From NCBI RefSeq assembly GCF_021290985.1, contig NZ_JAJOYU010000015.1, forward strand, positions 46,880-110,879: DNA of 64,000 nucleotides. The letters run 5' to 3'. This document shows positions 36,062 through 45,382 of the stretch, in pieces. Position numbers and translations under genes: made by a program. Numbering within the stretch: the first letter of the stretch is position 1; each line of letters begins with the position of its first letter. The DNA is from Rheinheimera soli. GTDB taxonomy: Bacteria; Pseudomonadota; Gammaproteobacteria; Enterobacterales; Alteromonadaceae. The notes under the pieces were generated by a model, which saw only the letters and a program-made list of their open reading frames with translations, was not told the origin of the DNA and did not search any database.

Positions 36062-38764
36062 TCAGAAACGTTGAGTGTAACGAACGTAAGGTACACGGCC
36101 CCATGGGCTGTACAGCTCAGAGTTGTAAGAGGTAGAGAACAGCGCTGCATCCGCAGGATCTTTGTCTGTCAGGTTGTTCATACCAAACGAAAGTTTTGCA
36201 TCCCATGGAGTGTTGTAAGTGACCTGGATGTTATGAGTCACCCAGCTTGGGATGTGGTATGGAACAGTACCATTGACGTCGTCCATGCTATCAATCAAGT
36301 TGATATTCCAGTTCACGTCGAAATCACCCACTGCCAAACCGTTGGTTAACGAAGCACGTAATTCAGGACGACCATCTTCACCTACTGCATTTGGACCATC
36401 GTTTGCAGAGTACTCTTCAACATAGCTGACGCTAAAGTTGTTATTCAAGCGGCCCCAGCCCAAATCGAACTTGGTTTGAGCAGTGAAGTCGAAACCACTG
36501 GTGTTTACAACACCCAGGTTAACAGAACCCAATTGCGCGCCTGTGATAGCACCATTGACGTTGTTACCTTCAAACATCGCACCTAAACCTAATGACTGGT
36601 TAGGGATTGGTGTGCCATTCGGGAACTGAGTCAGGCCAGGAGGACAAACAGATTCGGTACCACGTAAACAATCGACTACTGTAGCCAAACCGGTTGTACT
36701 GATGGCACCATCAATCTCAATGTTGTAGTAATCCACACTCATGTTCAGCCATTCAGTGGTGTTCCACACAATGCCCAGACTGTACTGTTTGGATTGCTCT
36801 GACTGCAGATTCACGTTACCCATGCTGTAGGTCGTGATTTGCACAGAAGAAGTACAAAGCGCGCCAGTCAGTGCGATACAAGTCGCTGGGTCATTGGTAA
36901 AGGCTGCACCGAATGCCGGTTCGCTGGTCAAGTCTTTCAGTGTTGGTGCACGGAAACCTTCACCATATGAAGCACGAACTAACAGGTCATCAATTGGTTT
37001 CCAACGGGCAGCAATTTTTGGTGAAAAATCACTACCATAGTCGCTGTATTTATCAAAACGACCTGCGATTTCAACATCTAAAGTCTCAAGTACCGGGAAT
37101 AACATTTCACCAAACAGCGAGGTTAAATCACGTGCGCCAGCAGAAGAAGCACCTGAAGAACCAGCTACCTGACCAGCTGCTGACAGCAAGTCATATTTAT
37201 CCTGGAATCGCTCTTCACGGTACTCAGCACCTACCGCAGCAGCCACTGTACCGGCCGGCAAGTCAAATACATCAAAAGATGCATTGGCGTAAAACTCTTT
37301 AACCACAGAGAACATGTCGCGGTTGGTTGTAGCTGTCATACCCAGTGCGCTTGCATTGCCAGCGAACGGGTCATAAATATTGTATCTACCGCTGGTAATT
37401 GGTGCCTGAGCCAAGCCACCTACTACATAGTTTTGTCCCAGATTCAGTGCACGACCTTCAACATAGCGCGCACCCATATCTACTGTAACTTCGCCAATTG
37501 TACCCTCAAAACCACCAGAAAAGCTCAGTGTGGTGTTTTCAACGGTGTTGTCACGTGGACCAAGAGCCGCAAAACGGTGATACAGCGACAGTTCCTGATC
37601 CGCAAATGAGGCATAGTAAGAATCATAGAACGGGTTTAAACCGCCATCTTCCGGAGCAGTACCAGGGTGGTTAGGCGTACCTGGTAACAGAGAGATTGCA
37701 CCGCCTACCCAAGGAGAAGAAGGTAATGCAGCAAAACGACCAAAACTTTTTACCTTGGTCATGTCGCCATTGAAGTACAGTGACCAGTCATCATTGATCT
37801 GATAAGAACTACGACCAAACAAAGACGTATTTTTCAGAGCGGTTAGCTGTGCTGAAGTGGCAGAGTGGTTGTACTGACAAGTTGTGTTATCAGCTGTGCT
37901 ACCAGTCGTATAAAACAGATCACTGTCATCGCCATTAGTACACAGACCAGGTACTGCCGCACCGTTGGTTGGGTGCTTTAAACGGTTTCCATTACCAAGT
38001 GAGGTTGCGTGACCAGTAGGCTGTTTTACACCAAAGTTATTCGAGTAAGTAGACAGACCTGGCGACTGATACCAATAATCACGGTCACGGGTAAAGATTA
38101 CATCACGGTTATTCATTGATGCACCGAACAGCATACGGCTTTTATCCGTAGCAGTACCGATAACAAAACTCATCTCTTCAGTATCGCCACCAGCCTGAGT
38201 AGGACGGCCCACACCGTAAGTGAATTCTGCACCTTCGAAATCTTTACGGGTAATGATGTTGATTACACCACCGATAGCATCAGAACCATATACTGCTGAT
38301 GCACCATCAGACAGAACTTCGATACGCTCTACCGCTGCCATTGGAATAGAGTTTAAGTCCTGGCCGCTACCAGTCAATGGTGACGTAGGAGCACGACGGC
38401 CGTCGATCAGGATCAGAGTACGACCTTGACCCAGACCACGTAAACTGACCGTAGAAGCACCACCAAAGCTGCTACCAGAGGTGGACTGATAAGAGCCGAA
38501 AGAGTTGAAGTTAGTGTCACGTAAGTAATCTGAAACAGAAATGTCACCACTTACGCTCAGTTCTTCACGGCTAATTACTGTAACAGGCAAAGCACCTTCA
38601 ATGTCGGTACGCTGTAAACGAGAACCTGTAACTTCAATACGCTCTACGTTTTTTGCTTCTTCAGCTTCTTGAGCAAAAACTGCACCAGTAAATGCTGCAG
38701 TAGATGCTGCACCAAAAGCTACTGCTAAACGCACTGCTTTTGATAATTTATTATTTGTAAACAT
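36062..38764 (-). CDS. TonB-dependent outer-membrane receptor
   Basis: The 900-residue protein has a signal peptide (ending AVFAQEAEE), a TonB-box-like region (ERIEVTGSRL), a plug domain (VTVISREELSVSGDISVSDYLRD, LIDGRRAPTSPLTGSGQDLNSIPMAAVERIEVLSDGASAVYGSDAIGGVINIITRKDF) and a long barrel ending in VRYTQRF. It belongs to the large marine type of receptors often linked to peptide or oligosaccharide uptake. The S9 peptidase next door suggests peptide import; no ligand can be read from the sequence. Confidence 0.95.
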   Translation of the reverse strand: MFTNNKLSKAVRLAVAFGAASTAAFTGAVFAQEAEEAKNVERIEVTGSRLQRTDIEGALPVTVISREELSVSGDISVSDYLRDTNFNSFGSYQSTSGSSFGGASTVSLRGLGQGRTLILIDGRRAPTSPLTGSGQDLNSIPMAAVERIEVLSDGASAVYGSDAIGGVINIITRKDFEGAEFTYGVGRPTQAGGDTEEMSFVIGTATDKSRMLFGASMNNRDVIFTRDRDYWYQSPGLSTYSNNFGVKQPTGHATSLGNGNRLKHPTNGAAVPGLCTNGDDSDLFYTTGSTADNTTCQYNHSATSAQLTALKNTSLFGRSSYQINDDWSLYFNGDMTKVKSFGRFAALPSSPWVGGAISLLPGTPNHPGTAPEDGGLNPFYDSYYASFADQELSLYHRFAALGPRDNTVENTTLSFSGGFEGTIGEVTVDMGARYVEGRALNLGQNYVVGGLAQAPITSGRYNIYDPFAGNASALGMTATTNRDMFSVVKEFYANASFDVFDLPAGTVAAAVGAEYREERFQDKYDLLSAAGQVAGSSGASSAGARDLTSLFGEMLFPVLETLDVEIAGRFDKYSDYGSDFSPKIAARWKPIDDLLVRASYGEGFRAPTLKDLTSEPAFGAAFTNDPATCIALTGALCTSSVQITTYSMGNVNLQSEQSKQYSLGIVWNTTEWLNMSVDYYNIEIDGAISTTGLATVVDCLRGTESVCPPGLTQFPNGTPIPNQSLGLGAMFEGNNVNGAITGAQLGSVNLGVVNTSGFDFTAQTKFDLGWGRLNNNFSVSYVEEYSANDGPNAVGEDGRPELRASLTNGLAVGDFDVNWNINLIDSMDDVNGTVPYHIPSWVTHNIQVTYNTPWDAKLSFGMNNLTDKDPADAALFSTSYNSELYSPWGRVPYVRYTQRF

Positions 38765-39052
38765 GTTTTTCTCCCTGGACCACTATTTAGTGATTCTATA
38801 TTTTTACGATGACCAACCTTTACGGCGACTGGAACTCCGGACTTTTCGAATTCGAGGAGGACCCCGAAAACAACGTCTCGATAATAAACGCAATTTTTCA
38901 ACACGGTCAACAGCTTTTACGGAACAAATTTCACTGAGTGTTGTCAACGTCTCCGTCAAACCAAGCTGCTTAAAGCCTTAACGCGCAAATTAACCGATGT
39001 TTTTAGTAGATTCATCCCTATTCAGGCTACAAAAAAACCTTTTTTAGCACAC

Positions 39053-39081
39053 TTTATAACCAATCCAGTATACCTTCTAAA
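39053..39081 (-). promoter_or_regulatory. Candidate sigma-70 promoter of the TonB receptor gene
   Basis: TTTAGA and TATAAA elements are separated by exactly 17 bases on the minus strand. The start site would be near 39046. Confidence 0.4.
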
Positions 39082-39216
39082 TTCTTTGCCTGATTCTGTA
39101 AACATAACTCCACAATATATAAGTTAATTTTTTTCATTTATTCGCAGCCTAAAGTGTGTTTTTTTAGAGGTAATATCGATATTGCGCTGGACTAAAGGCT
39201 GACTTATCATGAACAC

Positions 39217-39232
39217 CTGTTTTTTTATCCAG
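39217..39232 (+). promoter_or_regulatory. dinG: LexA-like SOS box before dinG
   Basis: CTGTTTTTTTATCCAG fits the CTGT-N8-ACAG consensus with one mismatch and an AT-rich centre. dinG is a LexA target in E. coli, which supports the site. Confidence 0.42.
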
Positions 39233-39240
39233 ATGTTTTA

Positions 39241-41292
39241 ATGCTTACTGATGCTTTAAAAAACCAAATCCGTGAAATTCATCAGCAGCTAAAAAGCAAT
39301 CTGACGAATTACCAAGCCCGCCCTGGTCAGAATAAAATGGTGGCTGAAATTGCCAATACATTGGCAGGCAGTTATCACAGCTACGACAGAACCTTGCTGG
39401 TGGAAGCTGGAACTGGTACTGGTAAATCTCTGGCTTATTTAATGGCGGCCATCCCTTTTGCGTTAAAACAGAAAAAAACACTGGTAATAGCAACAGCAAC
39501 AGTGGCCTTACAAGAGCAATTGGTGCAAAAAGATTTGCCCTTCTTCCTGAAATACAGCGGTCTGAAATTTGAATTCTGTTTAGTCAAAGGCAGGCAGCGT
39601 TATGCCTGTGTCGAAAAAATCCGCCAGCAATTGCAGCAACCTGATTTATTACCATTATTTCAAAGCACAGCGCCAGCGCCTTTATTACAGCAGTTACTTA
39701 GCAACTGGCAGCAGCGTCAGTGGCTGGGTGATAGAGACAGTTTAAAAGAGCCTATTGCAGATGAACATTGGTATGCTATAGCTTCTGATCCTGCGCATTG
39801 CAGCAAAGCCAACCCAGTGCATCATCAATGCCCTTTTCATTTAGCTCGTGCAGAAATAGAGGGCAGCACTGTATTGGTGGTCAATCATGCTTTGTTACTA
39901 GCTGATTTAGATGCAGGTTCACAAATATTGCCAGAACCCGCTGACTGTATTTATGTCATAGATGAAGCCCATCACTTACCCGACAGTGGTCGTGATTTCT
40001 TTTCAGCCCATGCACCTTTGAGTTTCCCGGCCCAGTATCTGGAAAAATTAAAAAAGACCACCCAGCAGCTGGCCGGTGTATTACCACAGCATGGCGCTAT
40101 GACCGAAGTATTAAAACTGGATGAGCTGGCGAGCGACTTTTTAAAACAGCTCAAACCTGTGCAACATCAGATTGAGCTGAATCAGCACCATTGGTTTGCC
40201 AAAGAGCCACATTATCGGTTTGCCGATGCGGTATTGCCGGAAGCTTTTTCCTCCAACGCCGATCAACTGGCAGAGTTAAGTGGTAAAGCTTTATCTTGTG
40301 TAGAAAAATTACAACAATTTTTATCTGAAGCCACTACAGAACACAAAGTAGCAACCAAACTGGTGTTGCCACTGCAGTTTGAACTCACAGCAATAGAACA
40401 CAGATTTGAGCAACAGTCAGAGCTCTGGCGCTTGTATTCAGTCCCACAGCAAAAACACGTGAATCAGGCGCGCTGGGTTACTATTGATCAAAAAGAGCAT
40501 CAACTAAGCAGCGCTTATGCCAGCCCTTTGTCAGTGAGCTTTTTACTGGACGACTTATTATTCAGTCAGGCTTTTGCCACAGTTTTATGTTCTGCCACCT
40601 TAACCACGCTGAATAGTTTTGACTATATCAAACAGGAGTTGGGGCTTTCCCAGCACCAAGGCTTGCAAACACTCAAAGTTGATTCACCTTTTGATTATCA
40701 AAACAAAGCCAGTTTATTGTTGCCCAAAATGCAAACCGACCCCAGCAGTGATGCCTTTACTGACGAATTGATCGATAAATTACCAAAATACCTGGATAAA
40801 AAAGCCGGTAACCTGCTGCTATTTGCTTCGTATTGGCAAATGCAAAAAGTCGTAGAAGCTTTGCGAGCTAAAGGCTGGTCTTTTTTAGTGCAAGGCGAAG
40901 CATCCCGTCAGTCGTTGCTGGAACTTCATGCCCTGAAAGTAAAAGCAGGCGAAGGCAGTATTTTATGTGGCACTCAAAGTTTTTCTGAAGGTTTGGATTT
41001 GCCCGGTGCTTTGCTGACGAACCTGGTGATCACCAAATTACCTTTTGCTGTGCCCTCTTCTCCTTTAGAAGAAGCTTTATCTGAAGCTATTACCAAACGC
41101 GGCGGCAATCCATTTTTGCAAATGACAGTACCAGCTACAGCACGAAAACTGGTGCAGGCCTGTGGTAGACTGCTGCGCCAAGAGATGGATCATGGCCGAG
41201 TCGTCATTTTAGACAGACGCTTAGTGACCAAAACTTACGGCAAAGCCATGCTAAAAGCTTTGCCCCCTTTTTCACAAACTATTGAAGAGTAA
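39241..41292 (+). CDS. dinG: ATP-dependent DNA helicase DinG
   Basis: The 683-residue XPD-like superfamily 2 helicase unwinds R-loops and D-loops. Walker A is AGTGTGKS (Lys62). The DEAH box is VIDEAHHLP. The iron-sulfur cysteines fall in CLVKGRQRYACVEK, HCSKANP and HQCPFH between the two boxes. Motif VI is ACGRLLRQEMDHGRVVILDRR. It heads a plus-strand group with the permease, priC and the deacetylase gene. Confidence 0.94.
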   Translation: MLTDALKNQIREIHQQLKSNLTNYQARPGQNKMVAEIANTLAGSYHSYDRTLLVEAGTGTGKSLAYLMAAIPFALKQKKTLVIATATVALQEQLVQKDLPFFLKYSGLKFEFCLVKGRQRYACVEKIRQQLQQPDLLPLFQSTAPAPLLQQLLSNWQQRQWLGDRDSLKEPIADEHWYAIASDPAHCSKANPVHHQCPFHLARAEIEGSTVLVVNHALLLADLDAGSQILPEPADCIYVIDEAHHLPDSGRDFFSAHAPLSFPAQYLEKLKKTTQQLAGVLPQHGAMTEVLKLDELASDFLKQLKPVQHQIELNQHHWFAKEPHYRFADAVLPEAFSSNADQLAELSGKALSCVEKLQQFLSEATTEHKVATKLVLPLQFELTAIEHRFEQQSELWRLYSVPQQKHVNQARWVTIDQKEHQLSSAYASPLSVSFLLDDLLFSQAFATVLCSATLTTLNSFDYIKQELGLSQHQGLQTLKVDSPFDYQNKASLLLPKMQTDPSSDAFTDELIDKLPKYLDKKAGNLLLFASYWQMQKVVEALRAKGWSFLVQGEASRQSLLELHALKVKAGEGSILCGTQSFSEGLDLPGALLTNLVITKLPFAVPSSPLEEALSEAITKRGGNPFLQMTVPATARKLVQACGRLLRQEMDHGRVVILDRRLVTKTYGKAMLKALPPFSQTIEE

Positions 41293-41294
41293 AA

Positions 41295-42074
41295 ATGGAA
41301 TTAGGTTTAGAACTCTGGGTAGTGGCCGCTTTATGCGCTGTCGCTTTAGTCGCAGGTTTTATTGATGCTGTGGCCGGAGGCGGAGGTTTATTGACAGTCC
41401 CAGCTTTACTAACAGCAGGTTTACCGCCTCATCTGGTATTAGGCACCAATAAACTGGCTGCGACTTTTGGTTCCATCACGGCTTCAGTTACGTATTACAG
41501 ACGCAAACTTTTTGATCCTGCATTTTGGCGCACAGCACTGATATTCACTGCCATTGGCGCAATTTGCGGCACTTTAGTAGTGGATTTAATCAGCAAAGAA
41601 TGGCTGGAACGTATTATTCCGTTTTTTATTGTCATCGCAGCTTTATATAGCCTGGTGGTAAAAATGCAGCCAGACGATCAATTGACCCTGCCGGAACAAA
41701 CTCCTCAACATTTCTGGCAGCAAAGAGCTCAGGGTTTTACTTTGGGTTTTTATGATGGTTTAGCAGGCCCTGGCACAGGCTCCTTTTGGATGGTGTCGAC
41801 TATGGCACTGTATAAAATCAATCTGCTATTGACCAGCGGCGTGGCGCGTTCAATGAACTGTGTCAGTAATGTATTTGCATTAGTCACCTTTGCTTGGCTA
41901 GGCCATATTTATTGGGCTTTGGGCTTAGCCATGGGCGCCTGTTTAATGCTCGGTTCTTATTTTGGTGCCCGTTCAGCCATTCGTTTTGGCAGTAAGTTTA
42001 TTCGTCCAATATTTTTAACTATGGTCTTAGCTATTACCGCCCGCTTGTTATGGCAAGCCTGGAGCAATGGATGA
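41295..42074 (+). CDS. TauE/SafE family sulfite/anion permease (YfcA-like)
   Basis: The 259-residue membrane protein has about eight helices and the paired family motifs AGFIDAVAGGGGLLTVPALLTAGLPPHLVLGTNKLAATFGS and GFYDGLAGPGTGSFWM. It resembles E. coli YfcA. The substrate is unknown; relatives move sulfite, sulfonates or organic anions. It starts two bases after dinG and overlaps priC by ATGA. Confidence 0.92.
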   Translation: MELGLELWVVAALCAVALVAGFIDAVAGGGGLLTVPALLTAGLPPHLVLGTNKLAATFGSITASVTYYRRKLFDPAFWRTALIFTAIGAICGTLVVDLISKEWLERIIPFFIVIAALYSLVVKMQPDDQLTLPEQTPQHFWQQRAQGFTLGFYDGLAGPGTGSFWMVSTMALYKINLLLTSGVARSMNCVSNVFALVTFAWLGHIYWALGLAMGACLMLGSYFGARSAIRFGSKFIRPIFLTMVLAITARLLWQAWSNG

Positions 42075-42661
42075 AAGATTTATTAGCTGCTTTGGAGCAA
42101 CAACTCAAACAGCTGACACAACAAGCCAAAGTGATAGATGGTAAACAAAGCAGCTGGCAACAAAAGGCCTGGTTTGACAGCGACTTGTTTCAATCCCACT
42201 CGCCTTTTTTAACCGACTATGTGCTGGAAGCCGAAGCTATGCTCAAGCGCCTGAAAGCAAGCACAGAGCAGCGCACCAGTTCAGCCCAGGCTTTGGCGGC
42301 TAAACTCAGCGCCCAAATTCAAGCCTTAAGCCGGGCTTTTCAAACCAAAGACTTACGTTATCTACCAGGCAAAGGCAAAAAACGCCCTACTTCACCTAAT
42401 GCGTCAGAACAAGCTCAGGCTATGGTTGGGCAGTTACGCCGCACTACTCAGGAGTTGTATCAACAGCTCTCTGAATATCAAGGCTTTGAAAGGCGTTTGC
42501 TCGATATGCTGGAACTGGAACAACGTCAGTTGTCCAGTGGTTCAGCGGACACCAGCGCCGACAGAGTATTGGCCATACATGCCCGGCTAGGTCGTTGTCG
42601 TAAAGCTTTAAGTGAATTAGAGGTAGAAATTCAGTGGTCCGAACAAAACCGCCGGGGCTGA
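42071..42661 (+). CDS. priC: Primosomal replication protein PriC
   Basis: The 196-residue helical protein resembles PriC, which reloads DnaB at stalled forks by a PriA-independent route. The PriC segment DSDLFQSHSPFLTDYVLEAEAML, the basic LPGKGKKRP patch and the C-terminal LGRCRKALSELEVEI are seen. ATG 42071 overlaps the permease stop (ATGA) and has GGAG upstream. In E. coli priC lies near apt and ybaM, both also in this window. Confidence 0.8.
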   Translation: MKDLLAALEQQLKQLTQQAKVIDGKQSSWQQKAWFDSDLFQSHSPFLTDYVLEAEAMLKRLKASTEQRTSSAQALAAKLSAQIQALSRAFQTKDLRYLPGKGKKRPTSPNASEQAQAMVGQLRRTTQELYQQLSEYQGFERRLLDMLELEQRQLSSGSADTSADRVLAIHARLGRCRKALSELEVEIQWSEQNRRG

Positions 42662-43593
42662 TTTATCACCCGATTTATAGCCAACTGGAACTACCTTTTA
42701 AACACCGTTACCCCATAGGTAAATATCAGGCTTTGTATCAAGCCTTGTTAGAACTGGGTGTACCTGCTGAGCAGTTCACTTCATCTCAAATCGCCACTAC
42801 TGAACAGCTGCTATCCGTTCATGCCCCCCGATACGCCGAACAGCTAATTTGCGGTCAGCTCGATAGTAAAGCTATGCGCCGTATAGGTTTTCCCTGGTCT
42901 GAACAATTAGTGACCCGCTCTTTAACCTCTGTAGGTGGCACAGTGCAGACGGTTCAGCTTGCTTTGCAGCAAGGTTTAGCTTTGCATTTAAGTGGCGGTT
43001 ATCACCACGCTTTTGCTGGTGAAGGCAGTGGTTTTTGCTTATTTAATGATTTAGCAGTGGCCGCGCGCTACGCCTTAACACAGGGCGTGGATAAAGTGCT
43101 GATTTTTGATTGTGATGTGCATCAGGGCGATGGCACCGCCGCAATTTTTGCAAATGAGCAAGCTATCATTACCGCCTCTTTACATGGCGAAAAGAATTTT
43201 CCATCCCGTAAACAACAGTCCAGCTGGGATTTAGGTTTGCCTACAGCCTGCTCAGACGAAGAGTATCTGGCAGCAGTAACACAAAGTCTGGATTATTTAT
43301 TGCGCATCAATCAGCCGGATTTAGTGATTTATGATGCGGGTATCGATATTCATCAGCAGGATGATTTAGGGCTTTTGCATATCAGCACAGCTGGAGTGGC
43401 AGAGCGGGATTGGTATGTACTCAACGAATGTCACAAACGCGGAATTCCGGTTGCCGCTGTGATTGGTGGAGGTTATCAACGTGACCTTGAGGCTTTGACT
43501 CAAATTCATCTGCAGCTGTTTTATGCAGCCTTTAAAATCAGCGGTTTGTCGTTACCAAATACAAACCGCTGGTTTCATGCCCTTAGTACCTGA
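42634..43593 (+). CDS. Histone deacetylase superfamily protein
   Basis: The 319-residue zinc amidohydrolase has LSGGYHHAF (tandem His), GFCLFNDLAVAARY, IFDCDVHQGDGTA (zinc Asp and His) and IYDAGIDIHQQDDLG (zinc Asp). It would deacetylate an acetylated lysine, polyamine or similar compound. The GTG at 42634 lies within the end of priC, so it is probably coupled. It closes the dinG operon. Confidence 0.92.
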   Translation: MVRTKPPGLIYHPIYSQLELPFKHRYPIGKYQALYQALLELGVPAEQFTSSQIATTEQLLSVHAPRYAEQLICGQLDSKAMRRIGFPWSEQLVTRSLTSVGGTVQTVQLALQQGLALHLSGGYHHAFAGEGSGFCLFNDLAVAARYALTQGVDKVLIFDCDVHQGDGTAAIFANEQAIITASLHGEKNFPSRKQQSSWDLGLPTACSDEEYLAAVTQSLDYLLRINQPDLVIYDAGIDIHQQDDLGLLHISTAGVAERDWYVLNECHKRGIPVAAVIGGGYQRDLEALTQIHLQLFYAAFKISGLSLPNTNRWFHALST

Positions 43594-43603
43594 ATTGAAA
43601 GAC

Positions 43604-43650
43604 GGGCGGGTACTGTAGGGGCAGGGCTTGTCCCCGCCCTTCACCCGCCC
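43604..43650. repeat. Palindromic repeat B, copy 1 (convergent terminator)
   Basis: GGGCGGGT (43604-43611) and ACCCGCCC (43643-43650) bound an element that also holds AGGGGC and GCCCT inside. Together with 47228-47281 it shares GACGGGCGGGTAC-GTA-GGGC-GGGCTTGTC. It lies between the convergent deacetylase and dioxygenase genes. Confidence 0.75.
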
Positions 43651-43654
43651 CAAT

Positions 43655-44758
43655 TTAAACCTGCTGCGCGCCAGCGAAATAAAATCCCAGCTGTTTACGC
43701 ACTACCAAAGGCAGTTCAGGTAGATCCGATTTTGGCAGTAAGAACGTAGCCATATGGAATAAATCGGTAAAAATACGGTTTTTCTCTGTGGTACGTTTTA
43801 AATAATCATGACCTGAAGAACCGCCTGTACCAATTTTAGTCCCCAGCATACGCTGGACCATCATGGCGTGTTTGTAGCGCCAAATCGTCATATTTTCATC
43901 AATTTCAGTCAGGCAGGTTAATACCTGAAATGGCAGGTTAAACACAGGCTCTTCCTGATACAAGGTAATAAACAAAGCGGCCAGCATAGCGCGCTGACTT
44001 AAGCGGAAGCTGCCTTGTTGCTGCAGTTCTGCGTATTTGTCTTTATCCAGCAAAGCGGCAAACTTAGCTCTGGTGTTGATGATTTCTTTTAGCTGCATTT
44101 CGCGTTCATGTTCAGCAATTTGTTCAATAGCCAACACTGTGCTTTCATCTTCATTCAGCATTTTTTCTGTCGCGCTTTGGTACATCTGCCAGAAGCTGAA
44201 ATCGCCAAATTGTAAAAATGGCATACGTTCCAGCCACTTTTCCACTTGCTCAAACAAACTTGGCTGAGTTTCAAGGCCTTCTAAAAAGATCCGATCTTTT
44301 TCGTTTAACCGGCTGTAAAAGGAGTTTTTATCAAAATCGATGCGGTATTCACTTTTTAAACCCAGCCCAATTTCCAGCATCTTAAACTGCACGCTTTGAA
44401 AACCTGAAGCTGGCACTAAGTAGTCGCGGAAGGACATAAAATCCTGAGGTGTCATGGTTTCCATCACACCAATTTGCTGGTTCATCAATTGCTGAATGGT
44501 AATGACCCGCTTAAGCTTATGCACCACACCTGTTAATTGCTGATCTTTGACTTCGTCAGCAGCAAAAACGCCAAGCACAGCTTTTAGCTCATGCAGCACT
44601 TGCTTAAACCATAATTCATAGACCTGATGCACCACAATAAACAAGGTTTCATCATGAGCTTCATTGGCATACTTTGCACTTTCAGGTGCCTGAGCAGTTA
44701 AAATTTTGTCTAGTTGCAGGTAGTCACCGTAGTAACAAGGGGTTGTATTCTTTTGCAT
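43655..44758 (-). CDS. kynA: Tryptophan 2,3-dioxygenase
   Basis: The 367-residue heme enzyme opens the indole ring of tryptophan, starting the kynurenine pathway. CYYGDYLQLDKILTAQ, DETLFIVVHQVYELWFKQVLHEL (with the active-site His), RDYLVPASGFQSVQFKMLEIGLG and WRYKHAMMVQRMLGTKIGTGGSSGHDYL (with the heme His) are clear. At 367 residues it is longer than the 280-300 of many bacterial forms and nearer to animal enzymes. No other kynurenine gene is nearby. Confidence 0.96.
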   Translation of the reverse strand: MQKNTTPCYYGDYLQLDKILTAQAPESAKYANEAHDETLFIVVHQVYELWFKQVLHELKAVLGVFAADEVKDQQLTGVVHKLKRVITIQQLMNQQIGVMETMTPQDFMSFRDYLVPASGFQSVQFKMLEIGLGLKSEYRIDFDKNSFYSRLNEKDRIFLEGLETQPSLFEQVEKWLERMPFLQFGDFSFWQMYQSATEKMLNEDESTVLAIEQIAEHEREMQLKEIINTRAKFAALLDKDKYAELQQQGSFRLSQRAMLAALFITLYQEEPVFNLPFQVLTCLTEIDENMTIWRYKHAMMVQRMLGTKIGTGGSSGHDYLKRTTEKNRIFTDLFHMATFLLPKSDLPELPLVVRKQLGFYFAGAQQV

Positions 44759-44924
44759 TTTTTTAATCTTAGGCCAGAGCCTGTTGTTTTGACCGCGCTA
44801 TTCTATCAGCACGACCAGAAGTTAACATCTGCTGGTAGCGTTTTATAACCGAACTGATTATGCTTAGGCTCAGTTAAGTAGTCAGCGGCAGGGGCATAAA
44901 GCCCAGGCACACAAGGAGTAACAG

Positions 44925-45194
44925 ATGAAGTTAGATGACGATATCCATAACTATTATGAAAAGCTTCTGTTGGACCATTTAGTTGAGCTACGTCTGGACG
45001 ATGAGTACGACACCGAATATCTAGCCGATTTATGCTGCATAGTACTGAATCAGTTACCGCCTAAATACATTCGTTATGAAGTGGATATGGCCTTTTACCT
45101 GCCTCAGACGGAACGTTTTGAAATGGTGATGAAAGTGCGTGAAGCTGTTGCCAAGGCCAAAGGCTTCTTAGACACCCAACGTGACAAAAACTAA
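44925..45194 (+). CDS. ComFB-like late competence protein
   Basis: The 89-residue protein matches the ComFB family: YYEKLLLDHLVE, then CCIVLNQLPPKYIRYEVDMAFYL. The cysteine and PPKYIR motifs are typical. Its function is not firmly known. A GGAGT site precedes ATG 44925. It overlaps the following ybaM gene by 14 bases. Confidence 0.85.
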   Translation: MKLDDDIHNYYEKLLLDHLVELRLDDEYDTEYLADLCCIVLNQLPPKYIRYEVDMAFYLPQTERFEMVMKVREAVAKAKGFLDTQRDKN

Positions 45195-45360
45195 GACTCC
45201 GGCTTTATCTGATGCGCCCCTTGAGGTGCAACTGGCTGTGGAACTGATCCTGTTGCTGGAGCAACAGGATTTGCCAACAGAAACAGTACTGGCAGCCCTG
45301 AGCATAGTACAACGCGATTTCCAGAAAAAACTGGCAACACCTGTTAAACAAGCTGATTAA
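45181..45360 (+). CDS. ybaM: YbaM family small protein (DUF2496)
   Basis: The 59-residue frame starts at GTG 45181 within the end of the ComFB gene. It reads LEVQLAVELILLLEQ, LPTETVLAALSIVQRDFQKKL, which matches the E. coli YbaM pattern well (53 residues). It is easily missed because of the GTG start and size. In E. coli ybaM neighbours priC and apt. Function unknown. Confidence 0.85.
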   Translation: MTKTKTPALSDAPLEVQLAVELILLLEQQDLPTETVLAALSIVQRDFQKKLATPVKQAD

Positions 45361-45382
45361 ATTCTGATTTTCCTGAGGCAGT

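Larger units (their letters stand above)
38765..39240. other. Divergent control region of the TonB receptor and dinG
   Basis: This 476-bp gap has no gene. For the receptor a candidate promoter is TTTAGA (39081-39076) and TATAAA (39058-39053) on the minus strand, 17 bases apart. That would give a leader of about 280 bases. On the dinG side a LexA-like site ends eight bases before the start codon. The AT-rich stretch 39000-39180 separates them. Confidence 0.5.

Noticed and set aside
38763..38981. 72-residue plus-strand frame upstream of dinG
   Set aside because: It lies in the receptor leader, has no ribosome site, and is rich in Arg/Ser/Leu without any domain.
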